Shown here: one piece after another, positions 17,230 through 25,886 of the stretch | Numbering within the stretch: the first letter of the stretch is position 1 | Layout of the letters: each line of letters starts with the position of its first letter | NCBI RefSeq assembly: GCF_947488945.1 | Contig: NZ_CANLBS010000019.1 | Location: 1 to 64,000, forward strand | Origin: an uncultured Streptomyces sp. | GTDB taxonomy: Bacteria > Actinomycetota > Actinomycetes > Streptomycetales > Streptomycetaceae | Length of the DNA stretch: 64,000 bases | Direction: 5' to 3' | Program-made: the position numbers and the translations under genes | The notes under the pieces: generated by a model | Seen by the model: only the letters and a program-made list of their open reading frames with translations | What the model was told of the DNA's origin: nothing | Databases searched by the model: none

Positions 17230-18051
17230 TCAGCCGGGGGCGAGGCGGCTGAGGTGCTCCCACGACCGATGGAGCTCCGCTCGGGCCTGGCCCATCTGCA
17301 GGACGTGGTCGAAGGACTGACTGCCGACGATCAGCCGTCGGGGCGGGTCCGGCAGGGCGGCCAGCTCCATGATGACCGGGGCGGCGGTCTCCGGCTCCGG
17401 CGGGACGGCGTCGCCCCACATCGCCTCCATCTCGGTACGTAGGGGTTGGTACCGCGCCTGGGGCTCGGTGTTCGTAGTGCCGGCGGTGAACAGACTGGTG
17501 TTGTAGCCGCCCATCTGCACGATGGTGACCTTCACGCCGAATCCCTCGACCTCCATGGCCAGCGCCTCGCTGACCGAGTCCAGGGCCGCTTTGCCGGCGC
17601 CGTAGAAGCCGACGGTGGCCATGCCGCCGCCGCTGCCCATCGACGTGACCTGGAGGAGGCGCCCTCCGCCCTGGGCGCGCAGGTGCGGAAGGACCGCTTG
17701 GGCTACCCACACGGCACCGAAGAAGTTCACATCCATGTGCGCACGGATCTGCTCCTCGGTGGCTTCCTCCACCATGCCGTAAAGCATGGCGCCCGCGTTG
17801 TTGACGACGACGTCCAGTCGGCCGAAGGCGGCTGCGGCCCGGTCCACCGCGGCGAACACCCCTTGGCGGTCAGTGACGTCGAGCGGGAGGGGGACGAGGT
17901 GATCGGGATGCCTCGCGGCCAGATCCTCCAGAGGGCTGGTATCGCGGGCCGCGGCGACGACGCGGTCGCCGGCCGCCAGGGCGGACTCCGCGAAGGCCCT
18001 GCCCAAGCCTCGGGAGGCACCGGTGATGAGCCATACACGGGGATGCGTCAC
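17230..18051 (-). CDS. Short-chain dehydrogenase/reductase, divergent from a TetR gene
   Basis: This 273-residue SDR has cofactor loop TGASRGLG, NNAG, catalytic serine in VTSMGS and the Y-x-x-x-K pair in FYGAGKAAL. It resembles the oxidoreductase-like SDRs found in many Streptomyces genomes. It is transcribed away from a TetR-type repressor gene with an operator-like palindrome between them, so it is probably induced by the repressor's ligand. It starts at GTG 18051. Confidence 0.82.
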   Translation of the reverse strand: MTHPRVWLITGASRGLGRAFAESALAAGDRVVAAARDTSPLEDLAARHPDHLVPLPLDVTDRQGVFAAVDRAAAAFGRLDVVVNNAGAMLYGMVEEATEEQIRAHMDVNFFGAVWVAQAVLPHLRAQGGGRLLQVTSMGSGGGMATVGFYGAGKAALDSVSEALAMEVEGFGVKVTIVQMGGYNTSLFTAGTTNTEPQARYQPLRTEMEAMWGDAVPPEPETAAPVIMELAALPDPPRRLIVGSQSFDHVLQMGQARAELHRSWEHLSRLAPG

Positions 18052-18072
18052 GGTTTCTCACTCTCAGTAAAG

Positions 18073-18142
18073 GAAACGAGTCGTCTCGTTTCGAGAACCC
18101 TACGACGCATCACCGTAGACTTCAATACGGACCGTCTCGTTT
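18073..18142. promoter_or_regulatory. Operator-like palindrome and repeated half-site between SDR and TetR genes
   Basis: GAAACGAG (18073-18080) and CTCGTTTC (18085-18092) form a perfect 8-bp-armed palindrome with a 4-base centre. The half-site CGTCTCGTTT (18082-18091) occurs again at 18133-18142, close to the TetR start. Such a pair in the divergent gap is what a TetR dimer controlling both genes would use. Confidence 0.6.
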
Positions 18143-18163
18143 TCCGATAGGTAGGGTGGACGC

Positions 18164-18763
18164 ATGTCTGAAGAGAAGGGGCCGGACCATTCCCGGCGCA
18201 AGGAACGATCCCGTCAGGCCATCCTCACGGCCGCCCGTGACCTGGTCGTGGAAGGGGCGTACGAAAAGATCACTGTCGAAGCCATCGCCGCCCGCGCCGG
18301 CGTCGGCAAACAGACGATCTACCGACGATGGCCCTCGAAGAGCGCGGTCGTCTTCGCCGCCCTTCTCGCCCTGAGCGAGGACCCCGAGGGGCAGTCGGTC
18401 ACACTGCCGGACACGGGCGACCTCGCCACCGACCTCAAGTTCGTCCTGCGCGCCACGGCACAGGAATTCTCCGACCCGTCCTTCGACAAGCTGATCCGCG
18501 CGCTCAACACCGAAATCGCCAACGACGCCGCGCTGGCGGCCGAGTACCGCGAGAGACTGGCCCAACCGCTGGACGAGGCGAAGAAGGAACGCCTGCGCAG
18601 TGCCCAGAGGGCCGGCCAGCTCGACCCCCGGGCCGACCTCGACCTCGTCCTCGCACTCCTCTACGCCCCGCTCTTCCAGCGGTGGCTGCACCGAAGCGGT
18701 CCGTTGACCCCGGCATACGCCGACTCGCTCGTCGACGCGGCCCTCAGAGCCTTCCGCCCCTGA
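18164..18763 (+). CDS. TetR/AcrR-type repressor
   Basis: This 199-residue protein has an N-terminal TetR helix-turn-helix: ILTAARDLVVEGAYEKITVE, then IAARAGVGKQTIYRRWPSKS. The rest is a helical ligand-binding and dimer domain with no recognisable ligand signature. It is divergent from the SDR gene and probably represses that gene and itself through the palindrome at 18073-18092. It starts at ATG 18164. Confidence 0.88.
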   Translation: MSEEKGPDHSRRKERSRQAILTAARDLVVEGAYEKITVEAIAARAGVGKQTIYRRWPSKSAVVFAALLALSEDPEGQSVTLPDTGDLATDLKFVLRATAQEFSDPSFDKLIRALNTEIANDAALAAEYRERLAQPLDEAKKERLRSAQRAGQLDPRADLDLVLALLYAPLFQRWLHRSGPLTPAYADSLVDAALRAFRP

Positions 18764-19323
18764 TCTGCGAGGGGACACACCTGGCTGTGCCTGGCGGGCT
18801 CGGACGAACACCGGATCGACAACCTCGGGGGCCGGCTGACCACCGTGGTCGGTACACGGACTCGGCCCTCGGGCCCTCGGGCCCTCGGCGGTGACCGGTA
18901 TCGCACGGTTCACGCGGGACGCCCTCGACCAGCCCCACGTCGGCAGGGTGATCGTGCTGCGCAACCGGGTCGACCACTGGATCACCATCAGCGGCGCGTA
19001 CGACACCGTCGTCGACTTCGCGCGCGCCCTGGACCCCGACGGCGCCGGCAGCATCACGGAGGACCTGCACGCGGGCGACCACCTCCGTCCCAACCCCACC
19101 GGATACCGGGCCATGGGCCGACACCATCGACCTGGCCTCCCCAGCGGAGTAAGGCGAGGAGCGCCCACTCCGGAGAGAGCAGGACGACCATCTCTCGCGG
19201 GCGGCCAGGGAGGCACCTGCGCCCACCCGGCCGGGAGAACCCCGGTGTCCGGTCTTCGCCATGGCGGGAACTCGACATCCTCCGCCGGTGCGCTGGGAGT
19301 TCCGGACCGGATAAACCGTTCCC
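18764..19323. other. Stretch upstream of the subtilase gene
   Basis: Apart from the SGNH hydrolase remnant (18820-19143) I see no gene. The last 180 bases should hold the subtilase promoter, but no clear -10/-35 pair stands out. There is no obvious copy of the palindrome found upstream of the M4 peptidase gene. Confidence 0.4.
18820..19143 (+). pseudogene. Decayed SGNH/GDSL hydrolase
   Basis: A plus-strand frame reads LGPSAVTGIARFTRDALDQP, then WITISGAYDTVVDFARALDP and SGNH block V (GDHLRPNPTGYRAM). These match known SGNH lipases (GPSALARFDRDVL, WIRTSGAFDGVVDFD, GDHLHPNDAGY). The part between RVIVL and WITISG is too short, indicating an internal deletion. After GYRAM an extra G in the GGG at 19115-19117 shifts the frame away from ADTIDLAS. 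The N-terminal nucleophile block is missing. An 8-base unit (GGCCCTCG) is repeated three times near 18864-18887. The gene is almost surely dead. Confidence 0.6.
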
Positions 19324-22300
19324 ATGCGATCCATACCCAGACGCCGCTACCTCCCCGCCGCCACCGCGCTCACCATGGCGCTCATCGGCTGGGGATCGGT
19401 CACAGCCCCGGCGGCCGACGCCGATCCGGCCGCCCGGACCGGGGCCGGCGGGCCGGCCGGCAAGTCCTACGAGATCACCCTCGTCACCGGTGATCTCGTG
19501 CACTACACCGACCTGCCCGGCAACCACGACGTGGTGACCGTGGACCCGTCCGAGGACGGTTCCACCGGCGTCGAGGTGCAGACCCGCGGCGACGACACGT
19601 ATGTCATCCCGCGCCAGGCCATGTCGCTGCTCGCCGCCGGAAAGCTCGACGAGCGGCTGTTCAACGTCACCGGACTGGTGGCGATGGGCTATGACGACGC
19701 GCACACAGACACCGTCCCGGTGATCGCGACCGCCCCGGCCGCCGCCCGTGCGGCGAAGGCCCCGGCCACACCCAAGGGCGCCGAGTCGGTCCGTACGCTC
19801 TCCTCGATCCAGGCGAACGCGCTGCGCGCCGACAAGGGCCGGGCCACGTCGTTCTGGAAGGGCATCGCGCCCGGCTCCGACCCGAAGTCGCTGTCGGGCG
19901 GCATCGGCAAGCTGTGGCTCGACGGCAAGGTCGAGGCATCGCTCGCCACCGAGACCGCGCAGATCAAGGCCACGGACGCCTGGCAGCAGGGCCTGGACGG
20001 CACGGGCGTCAAGGTCGCCGTGCTCGACACCGGCGCCGACCTCGACCACCCGGACCTCGTCGGGCAGATCGACGCCACCGCGAGCTTCGTGCCCGGCCAG
20101 AGCGTCGACGACGGCAACGGCCACGGCACGCACACCGCCTCCACCATCGCCGGTACCGGAGCCGCCTCCGCCGCCAAGGAGAAGGGCGCGGCCCCGGGGG
20201 CCCGCCTCCTGGTCGGCAAGGTGCTCGGCGACGAGGGCACCGGTGAGGAGTCGTACTCGATCGCGGGCATGGAGTGGGCCAAGGCGCAGGGCGCGGACAT
20301 CGTGTCGATGAGCCTCGGCACCCCCGACGGGTCCGACGGCACGGACCCGACGTCGCAGGCCGTGAACGAGCTCTCCGCAGACGGCGGTCCGCTGTTCGTC
20401 ATCGCGGCGGGCAACGCCTACGACCCGGGCACCATCGGCTCCCCGGGCGCCGCCGCCTCCGCGCTGACGGTGGCCGCGGTCGACACGAACGACGACCGCG
20501 CCGAGTTCTCCAGCCAGGGCCCGCTGATCCGCACGCGCAGCCTCAAGCCGGACGTCTCCGCCCCCGGCGTGGGCGTGACCGCCGCCGCCTCGCAGTCGGT
20601 GGCCGGCTGGACGGGCGGCCTGTACCGGACGATGAGCGGCACGTCGATGGCGACGCCGCTCGTCGCGGGATCGGCCGCGATCCTCAAGCAGCGGCACCCC
20701 GACTGGACCAGCGAGCGCATCAAGAACGCGCTGATGTCGACGTCGGACAAGACCGCCGAGACGCCGTACGCGGCGGGCACCGGCCGGGTGAACACAGCCT
20801 CGGCCGTCAGCACCACCATCGAGGCGACGGGCTCCGTCGAGGCGGCCGCGTACGACTGGCCGAACGCCGGCGCGAAGACGGCGACCCGCACGGTCACCTA
20901 CCGCAACGAGGGCGACGCGGACGTCACGCTGGCTCTCGCCCTCGACACCGACGCCGACGCGTACACGCTGTCGCAGTCCTCGGTGACGGTCCCCGCGCAC
21001 GGCACCACCGAGGTGACCCTGACCCTCGCCCCCTCGAAGGTCCCGGCGGGCACCACGTTCTCCGGCCATGTCGTCGCGACGGACACCGCGAACGGCCAGG
21101 CGGTCGCGCACACCGGCTTCGCCCTCTTCAAGGAGGCGGAGATGTACGACTACACCATCAAGCTGACGGGCCGGGACGGAAAGCCGCAGTCCGGCAACGT
21201 CACGCTGCACACCGCGGACTCCACCGACTCCGCGGTCATCGCCGTCGACGGTGAGAAGACGCTGCGTCTGCCGCCCGGCCGCTACACCACCACGTCCTAC
21301 GCCGAGGTGCCCGGCGACACCGCCGACTCGCTCGGCCAGGCGCTGCTGATCTCGGACGAGACCACGCTCGGCGACGGCCGATCGTCCGGCACGGCCGATC
21401 TGGACGCGACCAAGGTGCGCAAGGCATACGCGGTCCCGGAGCGGGAGAGCGAGCAGACGCAGGCCGTCTTCAACCTCCAGCGCACCTACGACGCCGGCGC
21501 GGGCATCAGCTGGTCCACCTCCTGGTTGCTGGCCGCCAAGTACGACTCGCTGTACCTGGCGCCGACGAAGAAGGTGTCGGACGGCTCGATGAGCGCGTTC
21601 CTGCACTGGCGGCTGCGGCAGAAGGCCCTCGACGCCGAGACCGGTTCCGGGCGGGACATCGAGCTGACGCCGCAGCCGAACACTGCCTACCACGACGGCT
21701 CGTCGGCCCTGCGCACCGTGTACGCGGGCCGGGGCGCGGCTGCCGACTACGCCGGCCTCGACGTGCGCGGCAAGGCCGTGATCGTCGACCGCACCAACGG
21801 CGTCACCCCGGCCGAGCGAGCGCAGGCCGCCGCCGGCGCGGGCGCGACGCTGCTGGTCGTCGTCAACGACACCCCGGGGCGCCTGTACCAGAGCTACGGC
21901 GGCGCCGGCGGGCTCACCGTCGCCTCCGTGCGGCAGGGCGACGGCGCACGTCTGGTCTCGGAGGCGATGTCGGGGAAGGGCCGGCTGCACGTGAAGCAGC
22001 AGCAGTACCCGGGCTACAGCTACGACCTGGTGCAGCAGTTCAAGGACGTCATCCCCGACAAGTCCCTGGCGTACAAGCCGGACGACCACGATCTGGCCCG
22101 CGTGAACAACAGCGTGTACGCGGCGCCGGGCACCCTCGGTTACGGCGGACGCTACTTCATCCCGGCGTGGGGCCCCGGACTGGGCGGTGACGCCTACGAG
22201 AAGTGGTCGCGGACGACGACGGAGTACGTCACCGGCGGCACCACCGCCGTCGGGTCCTGGTACGAGCAGCACACCGGACTCGATGCGGCGGACGGCTACT

Positions 22301-23013
22301 TCGAGCGCGCGTCGACAAACTCGTACGCCGGTGGCCGCCGCTATGACGCCGCCTGGTTCAAGCCGGTCCAGGCCCCGCGCCTGGGCGAGAACTACGTCCC
22401 GTACCAGACGAGCGGCAACGCCCTGAACTGGAACGTCGCCATGTGGTCCGGCGGAGGTGACGAGACCCATGTCGGGGCCGGCGGCGGTGCCAAGCAGACC
22501 ACGCTCTACCGCGGCGACACCCAGCTGGCCACGTTCAAGGCCCAGTCGGGCCGTGCCTCCGCCCTGACGGCGGGCTCGTACAAGCTCGTCGCGACCGGGC
22601 AGCGCACCAACGCCGCCTGGCCCGGCACCACGAGCACGAGCACCACGTGGGGCTTCGACTACAAGCCGCTGCCGACGGGCACGGCCCGTGCCCATGTGCC
22701 GATGCTGAACCTCACGTACGACGTCGACACGGATACGCAGGGCGCGGCCAGGGCGGGCAAGCGCCTCGCCCTGGGCCTGCGTTCGGCGACGTACGACGGG
22801 GCGACCACTGCCACGTCGGCCACCCTTCAGGTCTCGTACGACGATGGGGCGACCTGGCGGGACGCCAGGCTCAAGCGGGCCGGTGACGGCCGCTGGACGA
22901 CGGTCCTGGACACGCCGCGCGACGCGAAGTCGGTGTCGCTGCGGGCCACGACCGGGGCCGCGGGCGGGCTGACGATCGGCCAGGAGGTGATCCGGGCGAT
23001 CACCCTGAAGTAG
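19324..23013 (+). CDS. Large secreted subtilisin-family (S8) serine peptidase
   Basis: This 1229-residue protein has an export signal with RRRYL (possibly Tat) ending near residue 35. A prodomain covers about residues 45-200, and the catalytic domain has D235 (VAVLDTGAD), H267 (GHGTHT) and S441 (SGTSMATP). Behind it lie beta-rich domains and a probable protease-associated segment (VRGKAVIVDRTNGVTPAERA, ATLLVVVN). It is an extracellular protein-degrading enzyme. It converges with a TrmB/LuxR-type regulator gene only 36 bases downstream, an arrangement echoed by the M4 peptidase near 50 kb. Confidence 0.92.
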   Translation: MRSIPRRRYLPAATALTMALIGWGSVTAPAADADPAARTGAGGPAGKSYEITLVTGDLVHYTDLPGNHDVVTVDPSEDGSTGVEVQTRGDDTYVIPRQAMSLLAAGKLDERLFNVTGLVAMGYDDAHTDTVPVIATAPAAARAAKAPATPKGAESVRTLSSIQANALRADKGRATSFWKGIAPGSDPKSLSGGIGKLWLDGKVEASLATETAQIKATDAWQQGLDGTGVKVAVLDTGADLDHPDLVGQIDATASFVPGQSVDDGNGHGTHTASTIAGTGAASAAKEKGAAPGARLLVGKVLGDEGTGEESYSIAGMEWAKAQGADIVSMSLGTPDGSDGTDPTSQAVNELSADGGPLFVIAAGNAYDPGTIGSPGAAASALTVAAVDTNDDRAEFSSQGPLIRTRSLKPDVSAPGVGVTAAASQSVAGWTGGLYRTMSGTSMATPLVAGSAAILKQRHPDWTSERIKNALMSTSDKTAETPYAAGTGRVNTASAVSTTIEATGSVEAAAYDWPNAGAKTATRTVTYRNEGDADVTLALALDTDADAYTLSQSSVTVPAHGTTEVTLTLAPSKVPAGTTFSGHVVATDTANGQAVAHTGFALFKEAEMYDYTIKLTGRDGKPQSGNVTLHTADSTDSAVIAVDGEKTLRLPPGRYTTTSYAEVPGDTADSLGQALLISDETTLGDGRSSGTADLDATKVRKAYAVPERESEQTQAVFNLQRTYDAGAGISWSTSWLLAAKYDSLYLAPTKKVSDGSMSAFLHWRLRQKALDAETGSGRDIELTPQPNTAYHDGSSALRTVYAGRGAAADYAGLDVRGKAVIVDRTNGVTPAERAQAAAGAGATLLVVVNDTPGRLYQSYGGAGGLTVASVRQGDGARLVSEAMSGKGRLHVKQQQYPGYSYDLVQQFKDVIPDKSLAYKPDDHDLARVNNSVYAAPGTLGYGGRYFIPAWGPGLGGDAYEKWSRTTTEYVTGGTTAVGSWYEQHTGLDAADGYFERASTNSYAGGRRYDAAWFKPVQAPRLGENYVPYQTSGNALNWNVAMWSGGGDETHVGAGGGAKQTTLYRGDTQLATFKAQSGRASALTAGSYKLVATGQRTNAAWPGTTSTSTTWGFDYKPLPTGTARAHVPMLNLTYDVDTDTQGAARAGKRLALGLRSATYDGATTATSATLQVSYDDGATWRDARLKRAGDGRWTTVLDTPRDAKSVSLRATTGAAGGLTIGQEVIRAITLK

Positions 23014-23049
23014 GCAGGGCCGCGATCAGGGTGGGTGGGGCCGGAGGGG

Positions 23050-23997
23050 TCACACCCACCCGTGCTGACCGGCGTACCAGCCCAGCTGGAGCCGCGAGGT
23101 CGCGCCGGCGTGGGACATCATCAGCTGGATGCGGCGCTGCACGGTCCGGGCCGAGAGACCCACCTGCGTGGCAACGGCGGTGTCGGTGAGCCCGGCGAGC
23201 AGCAGTCGCAGGATGTGCACGTCGACCGGGTCGATGCCGACGCCCGCCGTTTCCCGGTAAGGGCCGGCGCGCTCCCACACCTGCTCGAACAGTTCCCGGG
23301 CCATGTGGGCAAGGCCGCCGCGCAGCACGACCGCCGGGTCGACGTCCGCGCCCCGTCCGTGCAGCGGCAGCATCGCCACGGATTCGTCGCAGAGGATCAG
23401 TTTGTACGGCACTTCGGTGACGGTCCGCACCCGGACCCCGTCGGCCAGGGACTGCGCGACGTTCTCCGCGGCGCCCGGTTCCCGCAGGAAACCCTGATCG
23501 ATGACGGCACGCACCCGCACGTCGCGGGCCATGGCCGTCACCTCCTCGCTGTCCGCCGGGGTGACCGCCTGGGGCCTGCCCGCCGAGAAGATGTCGATGG
23601 TGCGGCGCGCGGACAGCTGCAACTGCCGGTAGCGGGTGCCGATGGCCTCGCTGCCCTCGACGATCTCCACGAGTTCGCGCTGGGCACGGTCCGCGGTCGC
23701 CATGCGGTACGTCTCCGCGAGCCGCGCCACCGTCACCTCGGCGCGCTGCAGCCGCTCGCGGTGCGCTGCGAGCTCGGCGCCCAGCGCGACGGCCGGGGGC
23801 GCCGCGGAATACCGGTGGCCGTCGGCGGCGCGGACGACGAGGCCACGGGTCACCAGGGAGCGCAGTGTGGCGGTCGCCCTTTCGGCCGGCAGGCCGGCCG
23901 CGTCGGCGATCGCTTCCGCACGGACCGACGTCCGGGCGATGAGCATCCGGTAGACGGTCGCTTCGTCCGGCACGAGGCCGAGCTCGTCGAGTTCCAT
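23050..23997 (-). CDS. TrmB-like / LuxR-HTH transcriptional regulator next to the subtilase
   Basis: This 315-residue protein starts with a winged-helix TrmB-type segment (PDEATVYRMLIARTSVRAEA, then LPAERATATLRSLVTRGLV). A middle domain resembles the phospholipase-D-like effector part of this group. It ends in a LuxR-type helix-turn-helix (DPVDVHILRLLLAGLTDTAV, then VGLSARTVQRRIQLMM). No signal peptide. The same layout occurs in the protein encoded at 49385-50416, which also neighbours a secreted peptidase. Regulation of the peptidase is an inference from position. Confidence 0.82.
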   Translation of the reverse strand: MELDELGLVPDEATVYRMLIARTSVRAEAIADAAGLPAERATATLRSLVTRGLVVRAADGHRYSAAPPAVALGAELAAHRERLQRAEVTVARLAETYRMATADRAQRELVEIVEGSEAIGTRYRQLQLSARRTIDIFSAGRPQAVTPADSEEVTAMARDVRVRAVIDQGFLREPGAAENVAQSLADGVRVRTVTEVPYKLILCDESVAMLPLHGRGADVDPAVVLRGGLAHMARELFEQVWERAGPYRETAGVGIDPVDVHILRLLLAGLTDTAVATQVGLSARTVQRRIQLMMSHAGATSRLQLGWYAGQHGWV

Positions 23998-24262
23998 GCC
24001 ACCGCCCTCCGCTGTCCGGTGGCCATCGGCACCGAGAGCATAGTAAGCCCGAGCGTCTCAGCCACTCGGTGCCCGATCAATCCCGGGATCAGCCCTCGAC
24101 AGCACCGGGTAGGGACCCGCGTGGACGGTGATCCGTCCTTGATCGCCCCCGGCTGGGAGCGGACGCGGCCCGCGGTGTACTTGCCCGTGTGCCGGCAGCC
24201 GGCCCCACTCCCCGTACCGGCGCGGCTTGGCCACCAGGACGGACGGCCGGGCCGGCGTCGGT

Positions 24263-24592
24263 TCAGCCTCGGCTCGGTCGCAGGGGCCCTCTGCCGCGGT
24301 GGCGCAGAGTTTCCACGAGCGCTCCGAGGGCGAGGGACTGGACCAACGCGCTGACGACAATCCCGCCGACGAAATACCAGACGGATGCGTGCATGCCCCC
24401 GATCGCACCTACCGCCCCTGCTGCCGGCAGAGAGCACGGTGCGGTGAGGAGGAACGGCCAGATCCCGACGATGCCGGGATCGGAGACCAGTGCGGCCACC
24501 ACCTCGAACCCGACGGATGCCCGGACGAGTCCCAGGTACACGGCAGAAGCAGGGTTGGCGAAGGTCAGACGCAGCAGCGTGCGAGAGTTCAT
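24263..24592 (-). CDS. SCO4225-family small membrane protein
   Basis: This 109-residue protein has about three hydrophobic segments (VYLGLVRASVGFEVVAALVS, GIWPFLLTAPCSLPAAGAVG, WYFVGGIVVSALVQSLALGA) and begins MNSRTLLRLTFANP. I recognise it as the SCO4225 family of actinomycete membrane proteins, of unknown role. ATG 24592 follows a G-rich ribosome site. It is a single gene between two regulator genes. Confidence 0.7.
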   Translation of the reverse strand: MNSRTLLRLTFANPASAVYLGLVRASVGFEVVAALVSDPGIVGIWPFLLTAPCSLPAAGAVGAIGGMHASVWYFVGGIVVSALVQSLALGALVETLRHRGRGPLRPSRG

Positions 24593-24847
24593 GAGTCCCC
24601 CCAAAGGATCTTGCGGTTCTCATGCTCCCGGCGGAAGCACGGCACGGCGTGAGTACCCGTGCTCACCTCCGGTGCTCACCAACTCAGGTGGCGATCCGTC
24701 AGCGCCTCCCCCCGGAGGCGTCGGCCCGTCACTGCCGCCGGGGAAGAGCGGCGACACCGGCGAGGGAGCCCGCCGCCCCGCAGACACTGCCGGTCACGGT
24801 CACCGGCGCCAGGACCCCGGGGCCGGCAGGTTCCCCCTCCTCGAACA

Positions 24848-25576
24848 TCAGAGCATCGCGGTGCGGGAGCTGCGGCTGTTGGTGACCGTCACGGTGGCGA
24901 CGTCCGGGCGGTAGCGGTCGTCGGACCACTCGATGGGGACGCCCTGCGAGTCTGTGGTCAGGCGTCGCTCCCTCAGGAGGGGAAAGCCTTCCGGAATCCC
25001 CATGAGCTCTGCGTCCAGAGCGTCCGCGGCCACGGCATCGAACGTGTGCCGGGCCGAGTGCAGGTCCACCCCTCGTTCGGTGAGCAGGGCGTAGATCGAG
25101 CCGGCGTCCAGATCCGCAGAGATCAGTGGGCGGCCGACCGACTGCACATAGGTCATGCGTTCGAGCATCGCGGGGCGCCCGTCGAGCAGTCGCAGCCGGA
25201 CCAGTTGTACCGCCAGATCTTCCGGCTCGATCTGGAGCGCAGCCGCGATCTCCGGTTCGGGGCGGCGCAGCGCGATCTCCTGAAGCCTCTGACCGGGGGT
25301 GTACCCAGTCAGCTCCGCGCGCCGGGTGAAGGAGAGAAACGATTCGAACGGCTGCGTGGGCACCGCGTCCAGCACCACGGCCCTCTTACCCTGCCCGCCA
25401 CTGATGAGACCTTCCTCGCGCAGGGCGGCCAGAGCCTGCCGGACCGGGCCTCGGGATGCTGAGAACTCGTCGCAGAGCTGCGACTCGGACGGCATCGACT
25501 CACCGATCTTGAGCATCCCGGACCGTACACGGTGTCGTAGCTCGGCTGCGATGGCCCGGTGAAGAGGGGTGCTCAT
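24848..25576 (-). CDS. GntR/UTRA (HutC-type) regulator of the phosphonate cluster
   Basis: This 242-residue protein has a GntR winged helix (IAAELRHRVRSGMLKIGESM, then SESQLCDEFSASRGPVRQAL). A UTRA effector domain covers residues about 85-240 (LRLLDGRPAMLERMTYVQSV, SIYALLTERGVDL, EGFPLLRERRLTTDSQG). UTRA regulators bind a small molecule; relatives such as PhnF control phosphonate genes. It is divergent from the HpnZ-type dehydrogenase gene. A motif in the gap recurs upstream of phoD and phnD, so it probably controls the cluster. The effector may be a phosphonate but this is inferred. Confidence 0.85.
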   Translation of the reverse strand: MSTPLHRAIAAELRHRVRSGMLKIGESMPSESQLCDEFSASRGPVRQALAALREEGLISGGQGKRAVVLDAVPTQPFESFLSFTRRAELTGYTPGQRLQEIALRRPEPEIAAALQIEPEDLAVQLVRLRLLDGRPAMLERMTYVQSVGRPLISADLDAGSIYALLTERGVDLHSARHTFDAVAADALDAELMGIPEGFPLLRERRLTTDSQGVPIEWSDDRYRPDVATVTVTNSRSSRTAML

Positions 25577-25886
25577 GTGCTTGACCTTACAGGCGGAGGC
25601 TGGGGCTCACCGAGTGGTCCCGACCGTCAAGCGGTCGGAGGGTCCCCCTTCTCGAGGTCGCCGGTCCTGTCCTGAGGGCCCATCAACTCTTATACCGGCA
25701 CGTCGCATGTGCCGCACAACCCAGGCCGGTGACCGCATCGGTCCACGGAGGCGGAGGCCTCCCGTCGTCACCGCGCCGGAGGCAAGGCCACCTCCTGTTC
25801 ACCTGCACTCTCACCGCGTCGACCAAAAGTTATCTATACATGTTCGTACTGACAGGCACTTTCCCCTATTCAGATTGGCCGACACG
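25577..25886. other. Divergent control region of the phosphonate cluster
   Basis: No gene is present. It contains motif site 1 at 25830-25847, about 40 bases before the dehydrogenase start and in an AT-rich patch that stands out from the surrounding DNA. The promoters of both the regulator and the dehydrogenase genes should be here. Confidence 0.5.
25830..25847 (+). promoter_or_regulatory. Shared phosphonate-cluster motif, site 1
   Basis: The sequence TTATCTATACATGTT aligns with sites 2 (27066-27080) and 3 (29340-29356). The common core is TT(A/G)TC, two variable bases, TACA, A or T, then G. It lies about 40 bases upstream of the dehydrogenase start. It is the least symmetrical copy. Confidence 0.5.

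Noticed and set aside
19054..22695. A 1213-codon minus-strand frame opposite the subtilase gene
   Set aside because: Same reasoning: a shadow of codon bias in a strongly supported plus-strand gene.
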